NCBI GenBank assembly: GCA_026018925.1
Contig: JAKSZU010000018.1
Location: 32,335,807 to 32,399,806, forward strand
Source of the DNA: Tupaia tana
Taxonomy: Eukaryota > Chordata > Mammalia > Scandentia > Tupaiidae
Length of the DNA: 64,000 nucleotides
Direction of reading: 5' to 3'
The notes below the pieces were generated by a model. It searched no databases. It was not told where the DNA came from and saw only the letters and a list, made by a program, of their open reading frames with translations. Position 1 is the stretch's first letter; each line of letters starts with the position of its first letter. Made by a program: the position numbers and the translations under genes. Positions 45,485-56,447 of the stretch are shown here, piece by piece.

Positions 45485-45730
45485 TACAACAGTTCCCATC
45501 ACTTGCATCACTGCCTGAGCTCCGCCTCCTGTCAGATCAGTGGCAGCATTAGATTCTCATAGGAGGGTGATCTCTGTTATGAACTGTGCATGAAAGGGAT
45601 CTAGGTTGAATCCTCCTTATGAGAATCTAGTGCCTAATGATCTGAGGTGGAGCTGAGGTGGTGATGCTAGCTCCAGGGAGCAGCTGCAAATACTGCTTTG
45701 TGGTGAGTTGTTTAATTATTTCATAAATTA
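45485..45730 (-). mobile_element. hAT-type DNA element, copy 3 (internal part)
   Basis: Inverted relative to copy 2. TGAGCTCCGCCTCCTGTCAG, the TTAGATTCTCATAGGAGG / CTTATGAGAATCTAGTGCC arms and GGTGAGTTGTTTAATTATTT. Both termini are missing. Confidence 0.8.
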
Positions 45731-45865
45731 GGTATAATTATTACCTCGAGAGATAAGAACATTGAAGGCAGGGAAATAGCCAGCCAAAATCTCGAGGTGG
45801 GAACAGAGGAATCTATTTTTTATTATTGTTTTAATTCTTTATATAAATCAAAAATTACAGAATTT

Positions 45866-46141
45866 CTTTTTTTTGGGGGGGGGGGGAGAGGTTTTTTTCG
45901 CTATAGGGTGCGTGCGCTCGCCAGACAGACAGAGAGAGACAGAGAGACAGAAAGCGAGAAATCACCCCCCAGGGGGGATGGTCATGCCACAATCCCTTCT
46001 CCTCCATTCTCCTCTCGGGATCTTGGGCACAAACGCACATGCGCCCGGCGTGAGTTTTAAGCCACTGGGTCCGGGACGCAAACCACAGTCGACTATGTGG
46101 GAGTCCAGGGACATAGCCATTACGCTAACTGCTGGTCCCCA
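45866..46141 (-). mobile_element. SINE, family A
   Basis: Complete inverted copy with a G11 run replacing part of the poly-T. The perfect 16-bp duplication AAAAATTACAGAATTT flanks it (45850-45865, 46142-46157). Confidence 0.94.
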
Positions 46142-46169
46142 AAAAATTACAGAATTTTTTTAACTGAGA

Positions 46170-46620
46170 ATTTTATATTCTTTCATCACTTAAATGCTTC
46201 TTCCTTTGCCCCTCCCAGCCACTTGCTATCATCCATTCCCTTCCCTTACAGACTGATACCTACACATATTCTATTATCACATCTTCAGATCTTTCCATAT
46301 ATTGAGCAGGGATATACAGTGTGCATTTTTCAAAATCTGGTTCACTTCACTTAACATTATGTCATCCATATTCATCCACTTTGAATCAAATGATAGGGTC
46401 TCAATGTTTCTTATGGCTGAGTAATATTCCATTATGCCACAGTTGCTAAACCCAGTCATAGTGTTTTTAACACTAGGGTTGATTCCATGTCTTAGCAATT
46501 GTGGCTAGTGCTGCAATAAACATGGACATGCAAATAAGTGTCTTTCTGACTGAGTGTTTTTTCTATCCTTTGGGTAAATATCAAGGAGTAGGACTACTGG
46601 GCAAATTTGTCATCTTTAGA
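46170..46620 (-). mobile_element. L1 ORF2 3' fragment
   Basis: The minus-strand frame 46277-46498 reads IMEYYSAIRNIETLSFDSKW and MDDIMLSEVNQI, the characteristic end of the L1 reverse-transcriptase protein. TAATATTCCATTATGCC and AGTGCTGCAATAAACATGG are the matching bases. 5' part absent; no function expected. Confidence 0.88.
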
Positions 46621-46639
46621 AAGCACCAGGGAGACTAAG

Positions 46640-46900
46640 GTGACTGAAGTGGAAAGAATGAGAGGGTAATATGAGACAATATCAGACAGGTGACTGGGGG
46701 CCATGGGAGGAATTGGGTTTTAGCTCTGAGTTATATAGGAAGCATAAGATGTTTGAGCAAAAGATGTGACCTATGCTTTGAAGGCATCACTCTCTTCATT
46801 GATGACAGAAGTTTGGGAAACAAGGATAGAAGTTAGGAGACCAGTTAGCATACTATTGCAATAGTCCAAGCCAGAGTTAATAGCAGTAGGTGATTAATTC
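46640..46900 (-). mobile_element. L2 fragment
   Basis: ATTGGGTTTTAGCTCTGAGT, GGAGACCAGTTAGCATACTA and TTGCAATAGTCCAAGCCAGA are inverted L2. Confidence 0.7.
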
Positions 46901-47027
46901 CCTCAACTCACTCTGTGTACCCTGCATAAATTTTTCAATAACCATTGGACCTATTTTAAGAAAGACAAAATTTATAATTAAATCTAGAGTCTGAGCGTTC
47001 TAGATAAATTGGAAAAAGAGCAGCTTC

Positions 47028-47248
47028 TGGGCCTCACTCTGTGGTACAAGCAGTAGAATGCCACTGTACAAGGCTGGGGCTATATGGGAGACCCAGGTTT
47101 TGTTCCCAGACCAACCTAAATAGGCTGGGCATGGTGGAGCACAACTTACCCTAGATGACTAGGAAACTGGGAAAGGAGTATCTCAACATGGTGAGACCCT
47201 GTCGAAAATGCCTCTCTCTCCCTTTCAAAAAAAAAAAGGAAAGAAAAG
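47028..47248 (+). mobile_element. tRNA/7SL chimeric SINE (family D)
   Basis: GGGCCTCACTCTGTGGTACA head with GCAGTAGAATGCC. GGCTGGGCATGGTGGAGCAC and CATGGTGAGACCCTGTCGAA are the 7SL-like start and end. Its tRNA part closely matches the copy at 34.7 kb. Confidence 0.85.
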
Positions 47249-49112
47249 AAGAGGTAGTTTCTTGAAAGTCTGAAGTTCAAAGGACATAAACTAGTCCTTT
47301 TCCTTTGGAGACATATCAAGGAAACCACAGTGCCATGCAGTCTTCGATAGATTCACTAGGTTCAGGATGCATCCTACGATTATAGCACTCTTTCCAATCA
47401 TTTTCCTAAGACCAATTTGTTGTCTGGTAGTTCCAACTCCTGGGAAAAGTCTGCTCTAAACCTGTTTACTGATGTGTCAAGCAAATAGTACCAGAGACCT
47501 CATTGGACTTAATTAAAGCCAAACTAGACTTCATAGAAAGAAGGGAGAGAGCACGCACCAGAGAGAAAGCAGGAAGATGGGGGCTGGCCTGCCCTATCCT
47601 TTTCTAGCAAATTGGTTTCTGGCCACGTGAGCGTATTGGGAAGAACACTTAGGAGTGATTACTAAGAAAGGGAGGTTGTGGGGGGGTACACGAGCAAGAC
47701 AGTGAAGAATGGGGCCAAATGGGAGGGAATGGACAAATTAATGATTAAGGAAGATTTTTTTTCTTCCAGGAGTCGTGTCCAGCCTGGCCTCCCAGATTTG
47801 AGCAATCTTTCACTGTCAAGAGAAGCTGGGAGATTGATTCAATTAAGATTAGCAGAGCCGGAAAAATGGCATGGGTTAGTTTTGATTAGTATTGTCTTCT
47901 CTCTCATCTCTTGGTGGTGGTGGCCTGAACACAGGTGGAGTGTAGCTCTATGGGGTCACAGGGACGGCGAGACAGGCTTCCAGAGCGAGGTGTGCGGACC
48001 AGGCACTGGGGCGGGGAGGTGGCATTTCCCTGGTATTTTCTTCTGAGATCTGTTCCATTTGTCCTTCCTGGGTCTGATTTTCTGATAATTAGCTACTTCT
48101 TCTGAAGAAACACTAAGGAGGTGGGAAACTCTGACCCATGGGGGTCAGTGCTGGGTACAATTCCCTGAAGCAAATAAGTGTAATTGGAGGTCTCATTAAT
48201 TCTGAGGCGATGCCCAGGTGCCCTCTCTGACCCACCAGAAGGGCAGGAGAATTCTCCTGGAGATGTGAGCATGTCTGAAACAAAGAGGGGCAGGCAGACC
48301 CAGCATTTCGCTGGCAAAGAATCTCTCAAAGCTTGAAGTCCCAGGGTGAAGAAAAGGGAGGGACTAAATCATGCTCACCTCCCACCATTGCACCAAGAAG
48401 CCAAACTGCACCAGAGCTGTTGCTTTCTGCCAGATGGGTCTGTGGCAAAAAGGAGCCACCAGCCAAGACTTCAAATAAATGTGCCTTGCCATTTACCACC
48501 ACCTCTAAATTCATATGCAGACCCTGTTGCGGGATAAGTTTAATGAAAGTGGTACTTTCCGTGAGGTCCCTGGTGGCATTAGTTCACATTACAAAATCAT
48601 TATACATAATTTGACACTATTGTGCACCGTTAGCTTAGAAAAAGAGCTTGTTTTACAGCTCTGGGGACAGAGGTCCCTCCAGATAAGGTTGGGCTTATGA
48701 GAGAGGGAGAGAGGAGAGAAGTGCCTCCCTCTGGTTAGTAATGAGGACTTTGATGTTCAATGCAGCTACTCCCTTTGCGCTCATCAAGACAGATATTTAG
48801 TCCAAGAGAGAGAGAGAAAAAAAAAAAAAAAGCCAAGTTACTCTCTTAAAAGGCAACCGTGGGCCATGCATGCACTGAGCCCTAATACTCATAAAAGCAA
48901 ATATTTAATCTGCATCTTAAAGACCTCTCCCAACACCACCACCCTCCCCCCAGATGATTTTGCCTTCTGAAACTTCCTGCTCCTGGTGGCTTGGCACCAC
49001 TCACCACATGCTGTTCCATGTGGTTATTCCATGCAGTCCCACAGGGCTGGCATTCAACTAGTCTGTGCAATTGAAGTCTTACCATTTGTTAGAAATTAAA
49101 ATTTGCCCCTCG
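47249..49112. other. Repeat-poor stretch, possible conserved noncoding elements
   Basis: No supported gene. 47740-47930 (GGGAGATTGATTCAATTAAG, ATTAGCAGAGCCGG) and 48480-48680 (GTTGCGGGATAAGTTTAATG, AAATCATTATACATAATTTG) are the parts most like constrained DNA. A GA run and A15 lie at 48808-48832. Confidence 0.45.
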
Positions 49113-49345
49113 GGGGTCCAGACAGTCACACTCTAGTAAAAACATGACACTCTGCAAGGATGACCCACAAAGGGGGTTCTAGGTGTATGTTCGGACACCT
49201 TCCTGAACACTCCGGGCACATAACTGTTCACAATCCAGACCTAGCTGAAGCTGGGGGTGGGTCACAGCATCAGGGGCCTGTTAGGGGTGCTGTCTCACTC
49301 TCATTCTCACTCTGGAAGAAATAAATAAATGAGATTTTTCAAAAA
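49113..49345 (+). mobile_element. SINE, family C
   Basis: GGGTCCAGACAGTCACACTC head, GACCTAGCTGAAGCTGGGGG body, TCTGGAAGAAATAAATAAAT tail. Confidence 0.85.
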
Positions 49346-49504
49346 AATTGCCAGTTGGTAAATATGGGTAGTTTCAGCTGGTCAGTAACCTCAGCTCCGA
49401 TGTCTATGCCGACTGCCTGGACCCCCTAGCCATTTCCCAGGATGCCCGTGTCTCTCTCACCCAGCAACTCAAAGGTTAATGCCCGGCAAGCCAGGGGCAC
49501 AGAG

Positions 49505-49915
49505 GCTGTTACAGACTGAACCGTGTCCCCTTCAGAATTCATATGTTGAAGTATTAACTCCCAAAGTAACTGTTGCTGGAAAGAGGACCCTCAGGTATGT
49601 CACTAAGGTTACACAAGGCCATAAGCGTGGAGCAATAAATAAATGACACAAGTTGGGGACACCAATAAGACCAGTTTCCTTATGATGTGAGGAAGAGATG
49701 TCAGTGATCTCTTTCTCCATGCACGTGAGCACAGAGAAAAGGCCATGTGAGGTCACAATAAGGAGGTGACATTAGCAAGCCAAGGAGAAAAGCCTCCCCA
49801 AAAACCAACCCCACCTTGATCTCAGACTTCCAGCATGTGAGACTATGAGAAATTTGGTGACTGTCATTTAAGCCACCCAGTCTGTGGAATCTTGTGATGG
49901 CAGACTAACAGACTG
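49505..49915 (+). mobile_element. MLT1-type LTR
   Basis: CAGAATTCATATGTTGAAGT, CCACCTTGATCTCAGACTTC, TTTAAGCCACCCAGTCTGTG and GATGGCAGACTAACAGA follow a MaLR LTR from start to end. Confidence 0.88.
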
Positions 49916-49923
49916 TGCCGATA

Positions 49924-49943
49924 GGCCTTTAATGACCCCCTAT
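49924..49943. repeat. 20-mer shared with 54524-54543
   Basis: GGCCTTTAATGACCCCCTAT occurs here and again at 54524 without mismatch. This copy lies just behind the LTR. Confidence 0.9.
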
Positions 49944-50067
49944 GGTTTCCTTACTTCATCCCCGCTGGTAAATACTTTGATGATCACCTGCTTGCATCCC
50001 TTCCTGTACAGATAACTCATCCACGCCACTCTAACTTCCAGAGGTGCCTGGTCCAGACTCAAAGTTC

Positions 50068-50160
50068 AAAAAATCTTATTTATTTATTTCTTCCAGAGTG
50101 AGAATGAGAGCTAGACAATGATCTACCCATGGAAACACTGGTCCCAGGTTTTGTCCTTGA
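50068..50160 (-). mobile_element. SINE, family C, 3' fragment
   Basis: TTATTTATTTATTTCTTCCA then GAGTGAGAATGAGAG is the inverted family-C tail. The rest is too short to follow. Confidence 0.5.
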
Positions 50161-50163
50161 CTC

Positions 50164-50713
50164 CTGCTGTGGTTTGAATGTATCCCCCTAACTTCATGTG
50201 TTGGAAATTCAATCCACTTAAACAATGAACAGGGTTGAGAGGTGAGACCTTTAAGTTCTGTCTTGGGGTTGGCAGGTGGTGTGGTGGTTAAGGGCACTGA
50301 ACTCCCACATGACTGACCACAGTTCAAATCTTGGACTTGGCAGCTTGCTTTCTCACTTTCCCTCTCTCTTGCTCTGTCCCTCTCTGGTCAAATTAAAAAA
50401 TTAATTAATTAATTAATAAAGTTAAAATAATTCTCTAAAAACAAAGAAGTTCTGCCTCATAAATGGATTTATGTCATTAACCTAAGAGTATGTTGCTAAT
50501 AAAAGGATAAAGTTATGCCCCCTGCTTTCCCTTTCCTGCAGACTCATCACTGATGCCTTCCATCATGTTATTACACAGCAAAAAGGCCCTCACCGGATCT
50601 AGCATTGTGATAGTTGACATTACAACCTCCAGAACTGTGAGCCAAAACATTTATTTTTTTTATAAATTACCCAGTCTGGGACATTCTATTAAAATAGCAC
50701 AACAGACAATGAT
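50164..50713 (+). mobile_element. MST/MLT-type LTR, interrupted by a SINE
   Basis: TGCTGTGGTTTGAATGTATC start, GGGTTGAGAGGTGAGACCTT; after the SINE CTCATAAATGGATTTATGTC, CCTCCAGAACTGTGAGCCAA and 'AAATTACCCAGTCTGGGACATT'. Confidence 0.85.
50261..50446 (+). mobile_element. SINE, family B
   Basis: TTGGGGTTGGCAGGTGGTGT head, CTTGGCAGCTTGCTTTCTC junction and CTGGTCAAATTAAAAAATTAA tail. AAGTTCTG flanks it exactly (50253-50260, 50447-50454). Confidence 0.9.
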
Positions 50714-50926
50714 AACTCACTCCTTTCTCTTCCTTGAACCTGCTGGCCAATCAGTTAGACACCCAACACCCTGGAGCCACATCCCCTTAGTGTCTAGCAC
50801 CTGTCCCTTTTCTATACCCACAACAGAGCTGCCTTGGCTCAGAGAGAGGCTTCTCTTATCAAGACTACCCTGGCAGCCTCCTAAATACTGGTCTCCCCAC
50901 TCTGGGTTTTCCTTCTCCCACTCACT

Positions 50927-50994
50927 TGGGAATCCCCAGCCATCTCAGCTTGAGGTCATCTTCTTGTTCCCACCAACATGGACAGCACACATAC
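50927..50994 (+). repeat. Local duplicate block, copy 1
   Basis: TGGGAATCCCCAGCCATCTC and TTCCCACCAACATGGACAGC match 52867-52935 at roughly 85% by eye and without indels over about 60 bp. Confidence 0.75.
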
Positions 50995-51009
50995 CCACAG
51001 CTGACATGC

Positions 51010-51560
51010 TTTCCTAGAACTATGATCATTTCACTACCTTGCTTGAATCTACTCAGTGGGTCTTCATCCCCTTCAGGATGGAAGCCAATCCTAGGTGCAG
51101 GGTCCTGCAGGGTGGCTTGTTGGCCTCCCAGCTTTCCCACGATGCTATAACTATGCTTCTAAGCCCTTCCCTTGGCCAGCTCTTACACAGCCTCTCAGTG
51201 AGGGACTGACCTGCCTGTGTCTAGGGGACTGTCATTCTAACATCTTTGAGCACTTTAAGTGATGGGGAGTCCAGTTCCTCACATGGAATCTCGTCTTCTT
51301 AGGAGAGTACTTTCTGTGGGCAAGGCCATTTTTCCAACTCATCTGAAATCTGCCTCCCTAGAGGGAGTTTAGAAACTCTCCTCACTCCTTCTCCTTCTCC
51401 CCCAGTTCCCCTTCTAGCCTTTCAGATTTCCTCAGCTGAGACAAGAAAATGAGACGATGTTATACTCCTTCACTGCTGAATTCAGTGCCTATAGTTCCTG
51501 ACACACAGGAGGTACCATGTAAATATGTGCTAAATAAGTGAATGAAGGAATGCCTGACAG
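51010..51560 (+). mobile_element. L2 3' region
   Basis: ATTTCACTACCTTGCTTGAA, TTCATCCCCTTCAGGATGGA and, at the end, CTGACACACAGGAGGTACCA fit L2. The middle is diverged. Confidence 0.6.
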
Positions 51561-51589
51561 TGTGTTCAAGCTAGAAGCAACCTTACTTA

Positions 51590-51700
51590 GAGTTCAACTT
51601 CCTCATTTTGCAGGTGAACAAATGAGGGCTCAGCCTAGGAAAGGGAATGGCCCAAGGTCACACAGTAAGAAAGTGGCCAGGCCAAGTCAGACTCTATAGA
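51590..51700 (-). mobile_element. MIR fragment
   Basis: TGCAGGTGAACAAATGAGGG and GCCCAAGGTCACACAGTAAG, inverted MIR core. Confidence 0.75.
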
Positions 51701-52619
51701 TCTCTATCACTTTGGAAGGATTAGAAGCAAACTGGCAAACTTAGTCCATTTACAGATGATCTGATGGAAGTTGATAGATTCTTTTCCCAAAGGCATCACT
51801 GGGATAATGCAAACTTAAGCAAACGTCCGTGGCAGGTCCCATTCCCGTTTATTTGAAGGAGTAAGGTGCAAGAGTGATGAGATTTTTAGATGGTGTTATG
51901 TTCTGGGCATCCATAACTTGGACTGGAGTACAGGAAATCCTGCCTGTCTCAGAGAGAGAGACAAATGTGCTCTGGAAAATTCCCGGAGGGAAGGAGAGCT
52001 TCATGGGGAATCTCCATCTACACAGGCAAGTCTGGCCTAGATCAGACTTAGAGAAAGGGGGTTCAGGTTTCTTTACATTCTAGAAGTTTCCTGAGACAAG
52101 TCAGTGTGGAATGGAATAAGCATTTCAAACATAAAGAAGTCCTAGGCTCTTACCTGCCAAGAGATGGTTTCACCCTAAAATACATCTCCCTCCCCATTCT
52201 GGAGGCCTCATGCCTCCAAGGAGGAGGAGGATAGACTGCTTCCAGAAATTCCAATGTAATCACTTACCCTCCCCCAACCAGGAGAGAGGGAGGAGGGAGG
52301 TCCTAAAGACCAGAGGGAAAGATGGATTCCAAGAGTGACAGATGGACCGAGAATCTAAATATCTCAACATAAAGAGATAGAATGAGAAGGAATCACAACG
52401 GCTTTAAACACATGCATAGAAAAGGATAATTTCATTCCAAGAGAACCTCGAACAAGGGAATGACAACTTAAGAGGAAATAGTATTTCTCTTTCTTAATCT
52501 TTTATTTATTTCCTTTCTAAATTAGAGACTCCACTTCACAGGGACCACAGATGAAAAAAGTTGTTCAGGTCTCTAAAGGAATGGTGTCAGCTGCAGAAAC
52601 AAAGCACAATGGTGATAAT
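51701..52619. other. Unique noncoding sequence
   Basis: No gene or repeat recognised. Confidence 0.4.
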
Positions 52620-52780
52620 AGTAACGATGGCTGGTATTTACTGAGAGTTCACAACCTAAACTCTAAGCGTCTTGCATGGATTTTGCTCATTTAATCCTCA
52701 CGAGCCTAGTTCGAGTGAGGACACAGCCATTCAAGGAAGTTCTCATCTGCCCAGGGTCACAGAACTAGCTCCATATGGAG
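52620..52780 (-). mobile_element. MIR
   Basis: TGGTATTTACTGAGAGTTCA, TCATTTAATCCTCACGAGCC and CCCAGGGTCACAGAACTAG are inverted MIR. Confidence 0.82.
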
Positions 52781-52866
52781 CCAGAATCTGCATAGATGTC
52801 CCTCTCCCATTCCCCAGGGCCCCGCTTCCCAGAGCATGATGGAACTTGGAACATGATGTACTGTCC

Positions 52867-52935
52867 TGGGAATCCCCAGCCGTCTCAGCTTGAGCTCACC
52901 TTCCCGTTCCCACCTCGTTGGACAGCACATGGTAC
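52867..52935 (+). repeat. Local duplicate block, copy 2
   Basis: TGGGAATCCCCAGCCGTCTC and TTCCCACCTCGTTGGACAGC; partner at 50927-50994. Confidence 0.75.
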
Positions 52936-53243
52936 ATTTTTTTCATCTGCTCTCTCAGTTTATTCCTCTAAAAGGGTTTGAAGACTGTGTTTTGAAAATG
53001 AAGAGGGATCTCTTATCAAGTAGTGGCCTACCTCAAAAGGGTTTTAGGCCAGGTGACCCAGTGGATCCTCTACTTTTCTTCCAAACCTTCCCTATAAGCA
53101 GAGAACAGGGAGCAGATAGCTCTGGGAGATCTTGGGGCTAGTGCAAAAGGCTGGCAGAGCAAGCTTCACACTTCCATAAAGGCTCATTTTTCATCTGAAA
53201 AGTTCATGGGGGTTTTGCATTCCACTGCAGAATATATAAGAAA

Positions 53244-53329
53244 TGTATTCGGTCGTCTGAAAAGTCATGATGCATTTTTGCAAAGAAAAACAGAAAAATA
53301 CAACATGACTTTTCCAACAACCCAATGTA
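53244..53329. mobile_element. Palindromic mariner-type MITE, copy 2
   Basis: GTATTCGGTCGTCTGAAAAG left end and CTTTTCCAACAACCCAATGT right end are inverted repeats. The centre TTTTTGCAAAGAAAAACAG is the reverse complement of the copy-1 centre. Confidence 0.82.
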
Positions 53330-53454
53330 TTCTAAGAAAACAGAAAAATTGCATTTTTCATTACCTGCATTGGAATGAAACAGGTGATCTCAACAGATGA
53401 CCCTTGCTTATTCCCTGGATTTATCCCAAGGCAGAGAATCCCAGAACCGGTTCA

Positions 53455-53585
53455 GGTCTCACCCTCCCTTGCCATTTTTCAGCTGAGAAGACTGAGGCCC
53501 AGAGAGGGAGTGTGATTTACCCAAGGCTGCATAGGAAGGCAGGATTCAGACCCATGTCTGCAGAAGCCTAACCCAGGATCCCTCT
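53455..53585 (-). mobile_element. MIR fragment
   Basis: AGCTGAGAAGACTGAGGCCC and GTGATTTACCCAAGGCTGCA, inverted MIR. Confidence 0.75.
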
Positions 53586-53759
53586 CTGCCCAACGCAATG
53601 GCTGAGTGCACAAGTAGTAGAGCTGGCGTGAGTCCCAGCTGGCTCATGGAAAGGTAAAACTGCAAGGGACATCACTCACAAAGCAAGCATGCGTGTGGAC
53701 TTCCCAGAATTGGGCCGGGCCTGCATGCCATCCACATTCCACCCCCTTCTTTGTACTTC

Positions 53760-53870
53760 AACGTCCATGTTGTTAATTCTCATAAAAGGGGGTTGATTGG
53801 ACAGGAGGGTTAAGTGAGATATTACATGTGCCTGGCACATAGAAGCGGCTCAATCAAGTGGAACTTTTAA
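53760..53870 (+). mobile_element. MIR 3' fragment
   Basis: GGGTTAAGTGAGATATTACA and TGTGCCTGGCACATAGAAGC. Confidence 0.7.
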
Positions 53871-54120
53871 TGCTACCATCATCATTACTTAACGAGAAGT
53901 ACTCCCTTTCCCTTTCCACGGTTCCTTTCTGAGACAGGCCATGCTGGGGCAGCTTTGCATGAGTGCTGTTTATAGCGATAGTCATATTAACCTGCCTTCG
54001 TGGGGTGGTGCATGGCTTAACAGGTGTGTCACCACCTGTGAAGCACCTGAAACACGGCCTGGTATAAAATTATAAAATGGGTGTTCAGTAAGGTCTGCCT
54101 CTTTCATTATAGAGAACATA

Positions 54121-54182
54121 CATATATGCATGCACATAAATATATATATATTTATATTTATATATACACACACATACATGCA
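54121..54182. repeat. AT/CA-rich low-complexity run
   Basis: ATATATATATTTATATTTAT followed by short ACACAC and ATACATGCATG units. Confidence 0.85.
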
Positions 54183-56342
54183 TGGTGACTCTTTAATCCA
54201 ACAAATGTTTTTATCATTTATGGGTGACTTTCACCTTCAGATAGAAAGACATTCCTCCAGGCTTCACACCATGAGCTGTTATTTGAGTTCTTTCTCTGAG
54301 TGAATCTCTTCTAAGAATGGAAGAACGAGCACTGGAATGATGACATTGGGAGATGACTTTTTCCCGGTGTCATGGGAGAGAAACTTCTTAATTCAGACTG
54401 AGCTGACTTTTCGCCTCCTAGACCAGCCCCAAGACCCTTCTCCTTGAAGACTCAGCAAAGGCAGGCTCCCAGAGCCCTCTGGCTCCATTCAAAATCCCCT
54501 TTTGAGAGCTTTGGCAGTTTTATGGCCTTTAATGACCCCCTATTGTACCCTGATTGCCAATCAGGGCACACGTAATGACCGAGCAGCATCACTTAGCCCT
54601 TATTCCGATGACAATGGCCAGAGCGGCCAGCTCGCTGTTTTGACATGAGCGGGGTCACAGGGAAAGTTGGCGGGCGGATGCCTTAAAGAACCCGGACCAG
54701 CCAGTACCCTCAGTTCCTCCGTTGCTGGGGCTTGGACAAAAGAATGAACTCTGAACTTTTCCTTTGACTGATGGAGGTCATTAAAACCGTGGTGGGGGCC
54801 CCTTCAAAGGCAGGTGTAGACCAGGCTGTCCCTCAAAGCGCCTAATAAAGAGAGAACAGGCGATTGTGTGGGATTCCGAGGAGGGGAACTTCTGAGAGAT
54901 TCACTCAAGTGGTTCAAAGAAATCAATGAGCTGCTCTGGCCGATTGACAGGAGCCAGAAGTGCCGTGGCCACCTCTCTGCCACCCATTGAATGGGTGGCT
55001 GCCCCAATTGTTCCCAAACAGGGGCTACCACAATAAATGCTTTGGGTCCTTTCATGGGGACCTTGGGCTCGGGGGTCCTTAGAGCAGCAAGAGAATCCAG
55101 AGAAAGTTTCGCCACCAACTCCCATTTAAAATTCCATCTGTTTTAATAAAGTGCCGAGAGACCTCCAAGCAGATTAAAATATTAAAGGTTTCTTTTAAAA
55201 CATCTGGAGATAACATCTAATTACTCGATAGTGCTCTAGGTTAATATGTAATCAGAGCTAATCCCACCTAACACAAATAAACAGCAAACAATAGCACTTC
55301 CCCAGAAGTATCATCTTTGCAGAAGGCAAAGCTCCCGTGTAAAAGAGCCCCCAACACAGCTTCCAGACAACACAGCCGCCACCGCCCCCCCAGCCCTATT
55401 CCCACCGCAGCCCAACCAGCTGGGGCCACATGCTGCCCCTGGAAGGCCAAATCCAGAACCGCTGACCTCCCAGCAGTCGGCAGGACAAGTCAGCTAAATA
55501 GATTGACTGCAAATGACTTGAGTCATCGAAGTTCAACCATGAAGGGAAATGAAAGCTGGGGGAATTTCACCTCCCTCCCCTCTTTTTTTTCAAAAGGTGT
55601 TTTTTGCTTTCTGCAAAAGGGTCAGGAATGTTGATCCCAAAGGTCTGAGCGGGAATATAAATGGATTTGGATAAGCTGGAAGCTGGGTCTTGGGGGAGTG
55701 GCGTGCTGAATGCATCATTAGGATCACTTGCTCGGCACATTACACACACGCACTCAGGATGCGGAATTCGGCTCCCCTCTCTTGCCAGGGCAATGGTTAT
55801 TAAGGGTAACGCGATCGGATGAGAAGGCGGCGAACGGGCAACCACAAAGCCCAGAGGAAGCAGCTGTGGAAGCAAATAAATGAAGGTCCCACCTCCCTAA
55901 AATGTACCCGCAAGGCAGAACCACATCCTTCGCTTTGTCCAAGGACAAATCATTGCAGGTTCTTGAGCCGTTGGTGTCAGCAGAGCCGAAGGAAGACATG
56001 ATGACCCGCAGGCCCCCGGAAGGGGGCATATCCTACGAAAGTCCACTTTAACCCTCTACGCCTCCTTCTCCAAGAAGGAAATTGACAAAGGAGCAGCATA
56101 AGCATCTCTGAGTCATGTAAGGAAAGACTAAAGAGGCCATGAGGGATAATAAGGGCTTTCTCTCTCCAGATCCCCAAGGAAAATGGTCTGATTCATTCTA
56201 GTGATTCACAGAAATGTCAAAAACATCTTCAGTGCTTCTATAAATAGTGTCCTAGGTGTTGGGGCCATGTAGGAAACAAAACAGATACACTTTCATCTTA
56301 ACTGAGAAGGTAAACTAAACAGATAATTGCTCAGAGAAATAT
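54183..56342. other. Repeat-poor stretch, possible conserved noncoding elements
   Basis: No supported gene. 54510-54690 has an exact inverted repeat CCTGATTGCCAATCAGG and retained CpGs (CACACGTAATGACCGAGC, CAGAGCGGCCAGCTCGC). 55130-55280 has ACATCTAATTACTCGATAG and GGTTAATATGTAATCAGAGC, with homeodomain-like TAATTA. 55360-55440 is C-rich (CCGCCACCGCCCCCCCAGCC). 55790-55860 is CpG-containing. An L2-like bit may sit at 56245-56340. Confidence 0.5.
54524..54543. repeat. 20-mer shared with 49924-49943
   Basis: Exact partner of the earlier 20-mer, here inside the repeat-poor, conserved-looking stretch. Confidence 0.9.
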
Positions 56343-56447
56343 TTTTTTAATATAATGTTATTTATTATTATTTTTTAATTTGCTGTTGGACACGTGCACT
56401 CACCAGAGAGGAACAGAGAGAAAGAGAGAGAGAGAAAGTGAGAAAGT

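Noticed and set aside
46277..46498. Possible small protein on the minus strand
   Set aside because: It is the decayed end of L1 ORF2, listed as a mobile element.
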